From positions 806,001 to 870,000 of the forward strand of contig CAVVXS010000009.1 of the NCBI GenBank assembly GCA_963752225.1: a stretch of 64,000 nucleotides of DNA. The letters run 5' to 3'. A program made the position numbers and the translations under genes. This document shows positions 29,831 to 38,419 of the stretch, in pieces. The notes beneath the pieces are model-generated. The model was not told the DNA's origin. It did not search any database and saw only the letters and a list, made by a program, of their open reading frames with translations. This DNA comes from JBBROS01 sp963752225. Its GTDB lineage: Bacteria; Pseudomonadota; Alphaproteobacteria; Acetobacterales; Acetobacteraceae. Each line of letters starts with the position of its first letter. Position 1 is the stretch's first letter.

Positions 29831-30525
29831 TGGACCTCATCCGCCCCGACGCCGACAGCCTGGCCGCAGCCGCCGCGGGATGGGTTGCAGCGACCCTCAC
29901 CGCCCTGCCCGGCCGCCTCGCCGTCAGCTTGTCGGGCGGCTCCACCCCGAAACGGCTATACGAGGCGCTGGCGCAACCGCCCTTGCTCGACCGCATGCCA
30001 TGGGACCGCATCCATTGGTTCTGGGGCGACGAGCGCTTCGTGCCGCCGGAGGATGCGCGCAGCAACACCTCGATGGTGCGGGCGGCCATGCTGGACCGGG
30101 CGCCGGTGCCGCCGGGGCACGTCCATCCGGTGCCGACCGTTGGCATTTCGCCGGAGGACGCGGCGCGCAGCTACGACGCGTTCCTGCGCACCTTCAAGGC
30201 GGAACAGCCGGGACGGCCGCTGTTCGACCTCGTGCTGCTCGGCCTCGGCACCAACGGCCACACCGCGAGCCTGTTCCCCGGCGAGGCGGTGCTGGCGGAG
30301 CGGACCGCCTGGGCGGCCCCGGTGACGCCGCCCGGCGAGCCGACCCGGATCACGCTCACCTGGCCGCCGCTCGAGGACACGCGGCACGCCGTGTTCCTGG
30401 TGGCCGGCGCCGATAAGCGCGAGATGGTGGCCCGCACCCGCGCCCGCGACCTCGACGTGGTTGCCGCCCACTACAGCACGGCCGGGCAGTTGCACTGGTT
30501 CATGGACGAGGCCGCCGCCGCGTAG
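29830..30525 (+). CDS. pgl: 6-phosphogluconolactonase
   Basis: It hydrolyses 6-phosphogluconolactone to 6-phosphogluconate. The 231-residue protein has the DevB/Pgl pattern: RLAVSLSGGSTPKRLYEAL near the N-terminus, HWFWGDERFVPPEDARSN, and the catalytic stretch VLLGLGTNGHTASLFPG. The ATG overlaps the stop of the HAD gene by one base (TGATG at 29828-29832), so the two are translationally coupled. With zwf upstream it completes the oxidative branch. Confidence 0.95.
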   Translation: MDLIRPDADSLAAAAAGWVAATLTALPGRLAVSLSGGSTPKRLYEALAQPPLLDRMPWDRIHWFWGDERFVPPEDARSNTSMVRAAMLDRAPVPPGHVHPVPTVGISPEDAARSYDAFLRTFKAEQPGRPLFDLVLLGLGTNGHTASLFPGEAVLAERTAWAAPVTPPGEPTRITLTWPPLEDTRHAVFLVAGADKREMVARTRARDLDVVAAHYSTAGQLHWFMDEAAAA

Positions 30526-30577
30526 TCTACTCTCCCGCAGCGGCAACAAGACCGCGCACGCAATGGGAGACCGTCTC

Positions 30578-31906
30578 ATGCCTCGCATCACCCGCCGCGG
30601 CACAATTGGCCTCGGCGCCGGCTTGCTGGCCGGCAGCGCCCTGCCCGCCCGGGCCGCGATCACCGCCGCCGACGTGCCCGAACCGAAGCTCGCCATCGAG
30701 CCCGGCGCCAAGCTGCGCGTGCTGCGCCCGGCCAAGTTCGTGGACCCCGACGAGACGATCTTCACGGCCAATAGCCGCGCCTATTCCGACAAGACCGGGA
30801 TCGAAGTCCGGGTCGATTACCTGGCCTGGGACAACATGCCGGTGCAGACCGCGGTCGCGGCCAACACCGGCGCCGGACCCGACATCATCTGCGGCTTCGG
30901 CGCCGACCCGCATATCTATGCCGACAAGGTGGTGCCGCTCACCGACATCGCCGAATACCTCGGCCGCAAGTATGGCGGCTGGTACGACCTCGCGACCCTG
31001 TGCGGCCGGGCCTGGAAGAAGACCGACTGGATCGGCCTGCCGATGGGCGGCACCTCGGGCCCGGTCAACTACCGCGTCTCCTGGGTGCGGGAGGCCGGGT
31101 TCGACGGGATCCCCAATGACCACGGCAGGTTCCTCGAGCTGTGCCGCAAGTTGAAGGCGATCGGTCATCCCTGCGGCTTCGCGCTCAGCCACGCGCCCGG
31201 CGACGCGCCCGGCTATGCGCAATGGCTGCTGTGGTCGCATGGCGGCAAGCTGGTGGACGAGGAAGGCCGGCTCGCGCTGGATAGCAAGGAGACCCTGGCG
31301 GCGCTCGATTACGGCCGCGCGCTGCAGGAAACGATGGTGGCCGGCACGATGTCGTGGAACGGCGCCAGCAACAACCAGGCCTTCGCCGCCGGCCAGATCG
31401 GGCTGACCCAGAACGGGGTCAGCATCTACTACGCGGCAAAGAACTCGGGCGACCCGAAGCAGCAGGCGATTGCCGCCGACATGAACCACGCCGCCATGCC
31501 GTTCGGCGTCGCGAGCCGGGCGCCCAATACCTGCCTGGTGATGAACGGCATGGTGATGCGGCATTCGAAATATCCGAACGCGGCCAAGGACTACCTGCGC
31601 TTCATCATGGAGGCGCCGCAATACGATCCGTGGCTGACCGGCAGCCTCGGCTATTGGTCGCAGCCGTTGAAGGCCTATGCCGGCAGCGCGGTGTGGGACA
31701 GCGACCCGAAGCTCGCCTATTTCCGCACCGCAATGGATACGCCGTTCCATGACGGCTACGCCGGCGAGCTGAACGCGGCGGCCGGGTCGATCCAGGCGGA
31801 CTGGATCCTGGTGGACATGTTCGCCCGCGTCGCCACCGGCGAAGCGACGCCGGACGCCAGCCTACGCACCGCGGTCCGTGCCGCGTCCCGCTACTACAAG
31901 GCTTGA
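30578..31906 (+). CDS. Tat-exported extracellular solute-binding protein, family 1
   Basis: The 442-residue protein begins with a twin-arginine signal (TRRGTIGLGAGLLAGSALPARA), so it is probably exported folded to the periplasm. The mature part looks like a family-1 ABC sugar-binding protein (NMPVQTAVAANTGAGPDIIC, QAFAAGQIGLTQNGVSIYYA). I chose ATG 30578, with GGGAGA about 8 bases before it, over upstream starts that would bury the signal. No permease or ATPase gene is next to it, which is odd: the transporter must lie elsewhere or the protein has another role, such as sensing. It sits in the sugar-metabolism block between pgl and a PhyH-type gene. The ligand is unknown. Confidence 0.85.
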   Translation: MPRITRRGTIGLGAGLLAGSALPARAAITAADVPEPKLAIEPGAKLRVLRPAKFVDPDETIFTANSRAYSDKTGIEVRVDYLAWDNMPVQTAVAANTGAGPDIICGFGADPHIYADKVVPLTDIAEYLGRKYGGWYDLATLCGRAWKKTDWIGLPMGGTSGPVNYRVSWVREAGFDGIPNDHGRFLELCRKLKAIGHPCGFALSHAPGDAPGYAQWLLWSHGGKLVDEEGRLALDSKETLAALDYGRALQETMVAGTMSWNGASNNQAFAAGQIGLTQNGVSIYYAAKNSGDPKQQAIAADMNHAAMPFGVASRAPNTCLVMNGMVMRHSKYPNAAKDYLRFIMEAPQYDPWLTGSLGYWSQPLKAYAGSAVWDSDPKLAYFRTAMDTPFHDGYAGELNAAAGSIQADWILVDMFARVATGEATPDASLRTAVRAASRYYKA

Positions 31907-31919
31907 GGAGTTCTCCCCG

Positions 31920-32813
31920 ATGCTCACGCAGCAGCAGATCGACGAGTACCACCGGGTCGGCGCCATCGTGGTGCCGGACGTGCTCTCGGCCGCCGAGTTG
32001 GCCGAGCTGCGCGCCGTTACCGAGCAGTTCGTCCGCGACGCGAGCCGCGTCACCGCGCACGACGCCGTCTACGACCTCGAGGACAGCCACACCCCGGCCG
32101 AGCCGCGGGTGCGGCGGATCAAGACGCCGCACAAGCACCACCCGGCTTACGCCAAGCTGGTCAGCCACCCCGGGATCATCGGCGCGCTGACGCCGCTGAT
32201 CGGGCCCGACATCCGGTTCGATACGGCCAAGCTGAACATGAAGTCGGCCGGGTTCGGCGCCGCGGTGGAATGGCACCAGGATTGGGCGTTCTACCCGCAC
32301 ACGAACGACGACCTGCTGGCCGTCGGCGTGATGATGGACGACATGGAGCTGGAGAACGGCCCGCTGCTGATCATCCCCGGTACCCATACCGGGCCGGTGT
32401 TCGACCACCACGCCGAGGGCCGGTTCTGCGGCGCCATGGACCCTTCGAAGCGCGAGGTGGATTACACCAGCGCGGTGCCGCTCACCGGGCGCGCCGGCTC
32501 GATCACAATCCATCACGTGCGGGCGGTGCACGGCTCGGCGCCGAACACGTCGGCCAAGGAGCGGCGGCTGCTGTTGTTCCAATTCCGTGCCGCCGACGCC
32601 TGGCCGCTGCTGGGCTTCCCGGACGGGTTCGAGGCTTATGACGCCCTGATGGCCGCCGGGCACACGGACAGCGTGGTGCCGCGCTTGGCGCCGGTGCCGG
32701 TTCGGCTGCCGCTGCCGCCCGCCGATCTCGCCGGGTCGATCTACGAGAACCAGAAGGGGCTCAAGAACAAGTTCTTCGCCGCGCCGGCGCGGGTGATGGA
32801 AGCGGCGAAGTAA
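31920..32813 (+). CDS. Phytanoyl-CoA dioxygenase (PhyH) family Fe(II)/2-oxoglutarate oxygenase
   Basis: The 297-residue protein has the facial triad of the family: H119-x-D121 in VEWHQDWAFYPH and a distal H204 in HHVRAVHGSAPNTS, with Arg residues following for 2-oxoglutarate. The N-terminus (QQIDEYHRVGAIVVPDVLS) is typical of PhyH. It should hydroxylate a small molecule with O2 and 2-oxoglutarate; the substrate is unknown. ATG 31920 follows the solute-binding gene by 13 bases with GAGGAG before it, so the pair is coupled and may handle the same compound. It is followed by 87 non-coding bases. Confidence 0.88.
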   Translation: MLTQQQIDEYHRVGAIVVPDVLSAAELAELRAVTEQFVRDASRVTAHDAVYDLEDSHTPAEPRVRRIKTPHKHHPAYAKLVSHPGIIGALTPLIGPDIRFDTAKLNMKSAGFGAAVEWHQDWAFYPHTNDDLLAVGVMMDDMELENGPLLIIPGTHTGPVFDHHAEGRFCGAMDPSKREVDYTSAVPLTGRAGSITIHHVRAVHGSAPNTSAKERRLLLFQFRAADAWPLLGFPDGFEAYDALMAAGHTDSVVPRLAPVPVRLPLPPADLAGSIYENQKGLKNKFFAAPARVMEAAK

Positions 32814-32900
32814 ACCCGTGGCGGCGCGTCCGGCCTGCCGCCCGCAATCGTCACATCGGAGGGACTGGCGCGCGCGGGTGAGCCCGGTATCTTGCCGGCC

Positions 32901-33428
32901 ATGAGCGCCACCATTCCCTCGGTCCTGGTCGTGATGGGCGTGTCCGGCTCGGGCAAGACCACGATTGCGGCCTTGCTCGCCGGCCGGCTCGGCTGGGAGT
33001 TCGTGGACGCCGACCATTTCCATTCGCCGGCCAACATCCGCAAGATGCATGGCGGCACGCCGCTCACCGACGACGACCGATGGCCCTGGCTCGCCACCAT
33101 GGCGGCCTGGATCGAGGCTACCCGGGTCACCGGCCGCCATGGCGTGCTGGCCTGCTCGGCGCTCAAGCGGGCCTACCGGCAGGTCCTGGTGGCCGGCCAC
33201 GCCGACGTCCGCATCGTCTACCTGCGGGGCGACAAGGCGCTGATCACCAAGCGCCAGGAAGCAAGGCACCACCATTTCATGCCCGCCGCCCTCGTCGAAA
33301 GCCAGTTCGCCACTCTCGAGGAGCCCGGCGCCGAGGAACACCCGCTGACCGTGTCGGTCGCGCCGACCCCGCCCGAGATCGTGGCCGACATCGCCCGCCG
33401 CGTCCTCGACCCGGAGGCCAGTCCGTGA
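32901..33428 (+). CDS. gntK: Gluconokinase, GntK type
   Basis: It phosphorylates gluconate to 6-phosphogluconate, which feeds the gnd step of this locus. The 175-residue protein is the right size and has Walker A MGVSGSGKTTIA, then DADHFHSPANIRKMHGGTPLTDDDRWPWL, the gluconate-site region of GntK, and LACSALKRAYR. The ATG at 32901 is preferred to a TTG at 32892. The stop overlaps the rpiA start (GTGA at 33425-33428). Confidence 0.95.
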   Translation: MSATIPSVLVVMGVSGSGKTTIAALLAGRLGWEFVDADHFHSPANIRKMHGGTPLTDDDRWPWLATMAAWIEATRVTGRHGVLACSALKRAYRQVLVAGHADVRIVYLRGDKALITKRQEARHHHFMPAALVESQFATLEEPGAEEHPLTVSVAPTPPEIVADIARRVLDPEASP

Positions 33429-34111
33429 GCCAAGCGGTCGACGAGCTGAAGCGCCAAGTGGCCGAAGCCGCGTTGGCCGACGTGGAAGACGGCATGGTGC
33501 TCGGCCTTGGCACCGGGTCGACCGCCACGCTGATGGTGGACGCGCTCGGGCGGCGGGTGCGTGAGGGCTTGCGGATCGTCGGCATCCCGACCTCGGAGCG
33601 CACTGCCCGGCAAGCGGACGCGCTCGGCATCAAGCTGGTGGACTTCGCCACCCACCCCGAGATCGACCTCACGATCGACGGCGCCGACGAGGTGCATACC
33701 GGCACGCTCGAGCTGATCAAGGGCCTCGGCGGCGCCTTGCTGCGGGAAAAGATCGTGGCGGCCGCCAGCCGGCGCATGACAGTGATCGTGGACGGCAGCA
33801 AGCTCGTGCCGGCGCTGGGGACGGTTCGGCTGCCGGTCGAGACGGTGCCCTTCGGCTGGCAGGTCACGGCCGAGCGGCTGCGCCGCGAGGGCGCCGACCC
33901 GGCGCTGCGCGGCGGCCTGGACGACCCGTTCCGCACCGACGGCGGCAACTTCATCCTCGACTGCGCCTTCCCGGCCATCGCCGACGCGGCCGCGCTCGAA
34001 TGCCGGCTCAAAGCGATCACCGGGGTCGTCGAGACGGGCCTGTTCATCGGCCTGGCGAGCACGGTGATCGCGGGAACCGCCGACGGACTCAAGCGACTGG
34101 AGCGTAAATGA
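33425..34111 (+). CDS. rpiA: Ribose-5-phosphate isomerase A
   Basis: It interconverts ribulose 5-phosphate and ribose 5-phosphate. The 228-residue protein has the RpiA landmarks VLGLGTGSTA, IPTSERTARQA, DLTIDGADEV, KGLGGALLREKI and TDGGNFILDC. It starts with GTG at 33425, overlapping the gntK stop by 4 bases (GTGA). Its own stop overlaps the next ATG by 4 bases. This is the last classic pentose-phosphate enzyme of the block; no ribulose-phosphate epimerase gene is in the window. Confidence 0.96.
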   Translation: MSQAVDELKRQVAEAALADVEDGMVLGLGTGSTATLMVDALGRRVREGLRIVGIPTSERTARQADALGIKLVDFATHPEIDLTIDGADEVHTGTLELIKGLGGALLREKIVAAASRRMTVIVDGSKLVPALGTVRLPVETVPFGWQVTAERLRREGADPALRGGLDDPFRTDGGNFILDCAFPAIADAAALECRLKAITGVVETGLFIGLASTVIAGTADGLKRLERK

Positions 34112-34908
34112 ACGACACCGAGGCGCCGCAGCAAGCGGCGCAGCAGGCGGCGCCGAAGGGTCCGCTGACGCTGGCGCTCGACATCGGCGGCACCGGACTC
34201 AAGGCCGGCGTGCTGGACGCCGATGGGCAGATGATCGGAACCCGCGCCCGGGTCGAGACGCCGCAGCCATCGCCACCCGAGGCGGTCGTGCCGGCGCTGG
34301 TCGGCCTCGCGCACTGCCTCGGCGCGTTCGACCGGGTTTCGGTCGGCTTCCCCGGGGTGGTGCGCGGCACGAAGGTGTTGACGGCGCCGAACCTCGGCAC
34401 GGCAGCCTGGGCCGGCTACGACCTAGGCGGCGTGCTGGAGGAGCGGCTCGGCCGGCCGGTGCGCGTGCTCAACGACGCGACCGTGCAGGGGCTGGGCGTC
34501 ATCTCCGGGCAAGGCGTCGAGTGCGTGATCACGCTCGGGACCGGGTTCGGCTTCGCGCTTTATAAGGACGGCCGCTTGGCGCCGCATCTGGAACTCAGCC
34601 AGCATATCTGCCGCGGCCGCCGCACCTACGACGAGTATCTCGGCGTCAAGGCGCTGAAGATGATCGGCAAGCAGCGCTGGCGCAACCGGGTGCGGAAGAT
34701 GCTGACCCAGCTTCAGGTGCTGGTGAATTGGGACACGCTCTACATCGGCGGCGGCGACGCCCGGCTGATCGACTTCGCGCTGCCGGACGACATCCGCATC
34801 GTCAGCAACGACGCCGGCATCACCGGCGGCGTCAGGCTGTGGGATGCCCGCCTGGAGCCCGACTTCGCAGCCCATCCCGCTTTGCCGGCCGAGACGCAGC
34901 AGAGTTGA
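34108..34908 (+). CDS. ROK-family sugar kinase, polyphosphate-glucokinase-like
   Basis: The 266-residue protein has the ATPase-fold phosphate-1 motif LTLALDIGGTGLKAGV, the sugar/phosphate-binding LNDATVQGLG (catalytic Asp) and the phosphate-2 motif VITLGTGFGFALY. The shape and size are those of the PPGK branch of the ROK family, which phosphorylates glucose with polyphosphate or ATP. I do not see the four-residue ROK zinc-binding cluster, as expected for PPGK-like members. It overlaps rpiA by ATGA (34108-34111). A glucose-6-phosphate supply for zwf would fit the neighbourhood. The phosphate donor is not certain. Confidence 0.82.
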   Translation: MNDTEAPQQAAQQAAPKGPLTLALDIGGTGLKAGVLDADGQMIGTRARVETPQPSPPEAVVPALVGLAHCLGAFDRVSVGFPGVVRGTKVLTAPNLGTAAWAGYDLGGVLEERLGRPVRVLNDATVQGLGVISGQGVECVITLGTGFGFALYKDGRLAPHLELSQHICRGRRTYDEYLGVKALKMIGKQRWRNRVRKMLTQLQVLVNWDTLYIGGGDARLIDFALPDDIRIVSNDAGITGGVRLWDARLEPDFAAHPALPAETQQS

Positions 34909-34911
34909 GGG

Positions 34912-35505
34912 ATGGCGGCGCCGACGACGGTCCACCTCGTCCGCCACGCCGCCCACGCCTTGCTGCCGCACGTGCTGGCCGGGCGGATGCCGGACGTGCC
35001 GCTCAGCCCGGACGGGCAGGCGCAAGCCGCGGCGTTGGCCGAGCGCTTCGCCGGGCAGGACATCGCCGCCGTGGTGACCAGTCCGATCCAGCGGGCGCGC
35101 GAAACCGCGGCGCCGCTTGCCGCGCGGCTGACGCGCACGTCGGTGACGGAGCCGGGCTTCGCCGAGATCGATTTCGGCCGCTGGACGGGATTGCGCTTCG
35201 ACGCCCTTGCCGGCGACCCGGCCTGGGACGCCTGGAACCGGCTTCGCAGCCTCGCCTGCTGCCCGGGTGGGGAATCAATGCACGGGGCCCAGTCGCGTGC
35301 CTTGGCCGCCCTGCACGGGCTGGTGGTCACCTATCGCGGGCAAGCGGTCGTCGTGGTCAGCCACGCCGACATCATCAAGGCGCTGCTGGCGCCGGCGCTG
35401 GGCTTGTCGCTGGATCACCTGCACCGCCTGCGCATCGACCCGGCGTCGATCTCCACCCTCGTCGTGTTCGACACGGATGTGCGGGTCGATCGAGTGAATA
35501 GCTGA
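34912..35505 (+). CDS. Histidine phosphatase family protein
   Basis: The 197-residue protein has the phosphoglycerate-mutase-like catalytic motif VHLVRHAAHA near the N-terminus, VVTSPIQRARETAAPLA, the second acidic signature EIDFGRWTGLRFD and the C-terminal His in VVVVSHADIIKALL. Such enzymes remove phosphate from sugars or other small molecules through a phospho-His. It lies 3 bases after the ROK-kinase stop and closes the plus-strand block. The substrate is unknown; a sugar phosphate is plausible. Confidence 0.87.
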   Translation: MAAPTTVHLVRHAAHALLPHVLAGRMPDVPLSPDGQAQAAALAERFAGQDIAAVVTSPIQRARETAAPLAARLTRTSVTEPGFAEIDFGRWTGLRFDALAGDPAWDAWNRLRSLACCPGGESMHGAQSRALAALHGLVVTYRGQAVVVVSHADIIKALLAPALGLSLDHLHRLRIDPASISTLVVFDTDVRVDRVNS

Positions 35506-35513
35506 CAAGAAAA

Positions 35514-35539
35514 GGGCGGGAGCCGATGGCGTCCCGCCC
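35514..35539 (-). terminator. Terminator of the OmpR-type regulator gene
   Basis: An 8-bp stem (GGGCGGGA at 35514-35521 with TCCCGCCC at 35532-35539) is followed on the minus strand by TTTTCTTGTC, a proper U-rich tail, 33 bases after the regulator's stop codon. On the plus strand a second small hairpin (GAAGCG-TTAT-CGCTTC, 35540-35555) follows, so the pair may end both converging transcripts. Confidence 0.75.
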
Positions 35540-35571
35540 GAAGCGTTATCGCTTCAACCGTGGGTCCGGCC

Positions 35572-36324
35572 TCAGGTGCCTTCGTCCGGTGCCCGCAGCA
35601 GGTAACCGGCCCCACGGATGCTGTGGATCAGCGCTCCGCCGCCCTCGTCGGACGGCAGCTTCTGGCGCAGGCTGAACACGAGCTGGTCGACGCTCCGATC
35701 CTCGGGCCGCCACGGCCGCCGCAGCGCCGCTTCCGACAAGGCATCGCGCGACACAGCCTGCCCGTTGGCCGCCGCGAGGACCTCCAACAGGGTGAATTCT
35801 GCCGAGGTGAGCTGCAGACGCTTGCCGTCCGCCATCGTCACCGTCCGCAGCAGCACGTTGATGCGGATCGGGCCGATGCTGAACTGCTCGCGCGGGCGCG
35901 GCGAAAGCTTCACCTCCTCGCGCCGGTTGACCCGGCGGTGCACGGCGCGGATGCGGGCGATCATCTCGCGCATCCGCGGCGGCTTGACGATGTAGTCGTC
36001 CGCGCCGAGCTCGAGCCCGACGATGCGATCGGCCTCCTCGCCCATGCCGCTGACGACGATGACGCCGCAGGTCTTCTGTTCGGCAAACCAGCCGATCAGG
36101 TCGACGCCGTTGGTGTCGGGCAGCTCGAGATCGACCAGCACCACGTCGGGCTTGAAGCTCGCCTTCAGCGCCATGCCGCGCGCACCGGTCGTGGCGCACG
36201 CGACGTTCATGCCCGACCGCTCGATGCTGCGAACCATCGCCTGCGCAACAGCTTCGTCATCCTCGATCAGCAGGACGCGCGGGTTTGCAAGAACACCGTC
36301 AGACTCAGGCTTTGAAACGTGCAT
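35572..36324 (-). CDS. OmpR/PhoB-type response regulator
   Basis: The 250-residue protein has a receiver (VLLIEDDEAVAQAM acidic pair, phospho-acceptor D65 in VVLVDLELPD, the conserved Ser in VVSGMG, and Lys in YIVKPP) and a C-terminal winged helix (LQLTSAEFTLLEVL, then RSVDQLVFSLRQKL and IHSIRGAGYLL). It should bind DNA when phosphorylated. No histidine kinase gene is beside it, so it is an orphan here. It is transcribed away from the Tad operon on the same strand, with 304 AT-rich bases between. A link to pilus control is possible but unproven. Confidence 0.93.
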   Translation of the reverse strand: MHVSKPESDGVLANPRVLLIEDDEAVAQAMVRSIERSGMNVACATTGARGMALKASFKPDVVLVDLELPDTNGVDLIGWFAEQKTCGVIVVSGMGEEADRIVGLELGADDYIVKPPRMREMIARIRAVHRRVNRREEVKLSPRPREQFSIGPIRINVLLRTVTMADGKRLQLTSAEFTLLEVLAAANGQAVSRDALSEAALRRPWRPEDRSVDQLVFSLRQKLPSDEGGGALIHSIRGAGYLLRAPDEGT

Positions 36325-36628
36325 CCGTCCTCTCCCGGGCGGTAACCATTACCTACTATTAGCAGAAAACAACGTTTGGCCAACAATTCGTGAGCAGTAT
36401 AACCGTGAATAGGGTATCAATCGACCGCCACGAAATGTCATAGAGGCTTGCTGATACCTGAACGTAAACGTACGTTTCTCGATAATTCAGCTTACGCCAG
36501 CAAACAGCCTTGTCACGATGCGTGTCGCAATGCGGGACAAAACAAGGCGCTGGCAACCCGGTCTAAATTACCATTCCTGAATTTACGAATACTGCTCTTT
36601 TTTGGCACAGAAGCTCGCGTGGATGGCT
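36325..36628. other. AT-rich intergenic region upstream of the response regulator
   Basis: This stretch is clearly lower in GC than its surroundings. It probably holds the promoter of the regulator gene. A 12-bp perfect palindrome AAACGTACGTTT lies at 36465-36476, about 140 bases upstream of the regulator start. I saw no hairpin terminator just after the upstream TadD-like gene. A 70-codon plus-strand reading frame here has no recognisable features. Confidence 0.5.
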
Positions 36629-37390
36629 TCAGTGTGCTGGAAGCGACTGAAATCCGCTAATCGCTTCGTCGGCCTGCTGACCTTCGAGATCGGCCCGCAG
36701 CAGGCGGGCCGCCTCATCCCGCCGGCCATCCATTGCCAGGACTGCGGCGAGATCGTGCCGCTCGCGGGGCGTCGCGTCTTGCCGCTCGCCGATCGGCCGC
36801 ATGATCCGCACCGCCTCGGCGGCTTTGCCGGACATCGCCAGCGAAAGGGCCAGGTTGACTTGGGGCGCCCGCAGGTCGGGTGCGGCCGCAATAGCCTCGC
36901 CATACGAGACTTGGGCGTCGGCGTGCTTGCCCTGCAAGTCGCGGGCGATGCCGAGATTGTTCAATACTTGGGCGTTGCGCGGATCGTTGTTGAGCGCGTC
37001 CAGGAACAGCGCCTCGGAGCGTGCCGGGTCGCTACCGAGATAGAGCCGGCCCAATCCGAGCTTGGCCGGGGCCGAGTTCGCGTCCGCGGCCAATGCCTCC
37101 TGGTAGGCAGACGTCGCCTCGGAGGTGCGCCCCATCGAGGTCAAGGCATCGCCCCGGCAGACGAGCAGCGACGCCTCCTGCCCGAGCCGGGTCACCAGGT
37201 TGTTGCAGATGGTCAGCGCCAGCTCGCTCGAACCGCTCGCGAGCGCAACCCGCGCCGTCTCCAAGCTCGGAGAGCCGTTCAGGGTTGAGTCGATGCCCGC
37301 GCAGCCGCTCAGAACCGCGGCTGCGAGAAGCAAGGCGAGAGCGGGCCGGTGTTTCCGGCAAAGTAAGCTTTGCATCACCGGCGGGTTCAT
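36629..37390 (-). CDS. tadD: TadD-like TPR lipoprotein of the Tad pilus
   Basis: The protein of about 253 residues starts with a lipoprotein signal (ALALLLAAAVLSGC) and then has several TPR repeats (for example ATSAYQEALAADANSAPAKL, NAQVLNNLGIARDLQGKHAD). TadD-type lipoproteins help place the outer-membrane secretin of tight-adherence pili. ATG 37390 was chosen because it gives a short signal. ATG 37480, 3 bases after the tadC stop, would put 46 residues before it, and ATG 37375 is also possible. It is the last gene of the operon. Confidence 0.85.
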   Translation of the reverse strand: MNPPVMQSLLCRKHRPALALLLAAAVLSGCAGIDSTLNGSPSLETARVALASGSSELALTICNNLVTRLGQEASLLVCRGDALTSMGRTSEATSAYQEALAADANSAPAKLGLGRLYLGSDPARSEALFLDALNNDPRNAQVLNNLGIARDLQGKHADAQVSYGEAIAAAPDLRAPQVNLALSLAMSGKAAEAVRIMRPIGERQDATPRERHDLAAVLAMDGRRDEAARLLRADLEGQQADEAISGFQSLPAH

Positions 37391-37483
37391 ACCCCGGTCC
37401 ACGCCGAGTTGGAAGCGTTTCGTAACCGAACGGCCAGCCCCCGAGGCGGCCGCTCCGCCCCGGATCGAACGCGCCGCCATGTA

Positions 37484-38419
37484 TCAGCTCAGCGCCTTGA
37501 TGATCTGGATGCCCGCCGGGCCGCCCACGACCATGAACACCGTCGGCAAGATGAACACGATCATCGGCAGCGTCAGCAGCACCGGCAGCCGCGCCGCCCG
37601 CTCCTCGAAACGGGTCAGCGACGCGGTGCGCATCTCGTTGGACAACGTCCGCAGCGAGTCCGACAACGGCGTGCCGTACTGCATGGTCTGGATCAAGGTC
37701 GAGGTGAGCCGCATCAGCGACTCGAGCCCGGTCCGCTTGCCCAGGTTCGTCAGCGCCTGCGAGCTGTCGGACATGATCTCCAGCTCCCGCACGGTGATCG
37801 CCAACTCGTCGCACATGGCGGGATGGACGTTGCGCAGCTCGGCCGCGACCCGCGCCATGGCCGGCTCCAGGCTGAGCCCGGCCTGCGCGCAGATCACCAT
37901 CAGGTCGAGCGCGTCGGACAGGCCGGCCTCGATCTTCTTCAGCTGCGCCTGCCGCCGCCGGCTGATGACGTTGTCCGGCAGCACCAGGCCCACCACGCCG
38001 ACCGCGACCATGATCAGCAGGCCGTTGGTCGTATGCGGGTCGACCACCAGCCAGGCCAGCAAGGGCAACCCGAACAGCAGCACCAGCTTGCCGCCGACGA
38101 ACAGCGGCAAGGCGTTCGGGCCGCGGAACCCGGCCACCGACAAGGTCTGCTGCAGCCCCGTCCGGGTTCGCCCGCGAACCAGCCCGCTTTGCATCACCGC
38201 GCGGCCGACCTGCAGCAGCGCCTGCTGCGCCAGGACGGCGACGCTCGGGCCGCTCTTGACGCGGTCGGCGTCGCGCGGCGTGGGCCATGTGCCACGAGCG
38301 GCATCGAACCGGGCGCCGACCAAGCCATCGGCGTCGGACACGCGCAGCAGCAGGAACGCGGCGATGATCAGCACCGCGGCGCTGAAGCCGGCGACGGCGA
38401 GGAGAAAGGTGACGCTCAT
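37484..38419 (-). CDS. tadC: Tad pilus inner-membrane platform protein TadC
   Basis: The 311-residue protein has a type II secretion system F domain (LSDALDLMVICAQAGLSLEP, FEERAARLPVLLTLPMIVFI) and several membrane helices. TadB and TadC form the inner-membrane platform on which the TadA ATPase acts. The true start is ATG 38419, which overlaps the tadB stop by ATGA (38416-38419). The frame is open further upstream, but that part is the shadow of tadB. Confidence 0.93.
   Translation of the reverse strand: MSVTFLLAVAGFSAAVLIIAAFLLLRVSDADGLVGARFDAARGTWPTPRDADRVKSGPSVAVLAQQALLQVGRAVMQSGLVRGRTRTGLQQTLSVAGFRGPNALPLFVGGKLVLLFGLPLLAWLVVDPHTTNGLLIMVAVGVVGLVLPDNVISRRRQAQLKKIEAGLSDALDLMVICAQAGLSLEPAMARVAAELRNVHPAMCDELAITVRELEIMSDSSQALTNLGKRTGLESLMRLTSTLIQTMQYGTPLSDSLRTLSNEMRTASLTRFEERAARLPVLLTLPMIVFILPTVFMVVGGPAGIQIIKALS

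Noticed and set aside
36448..36660. A 70-codon plus-strand frame in the AT-rich gap
   Set aside because: There is no ribosome site, domain or coupling, and it runs into the antisense of the TadD-like gene.
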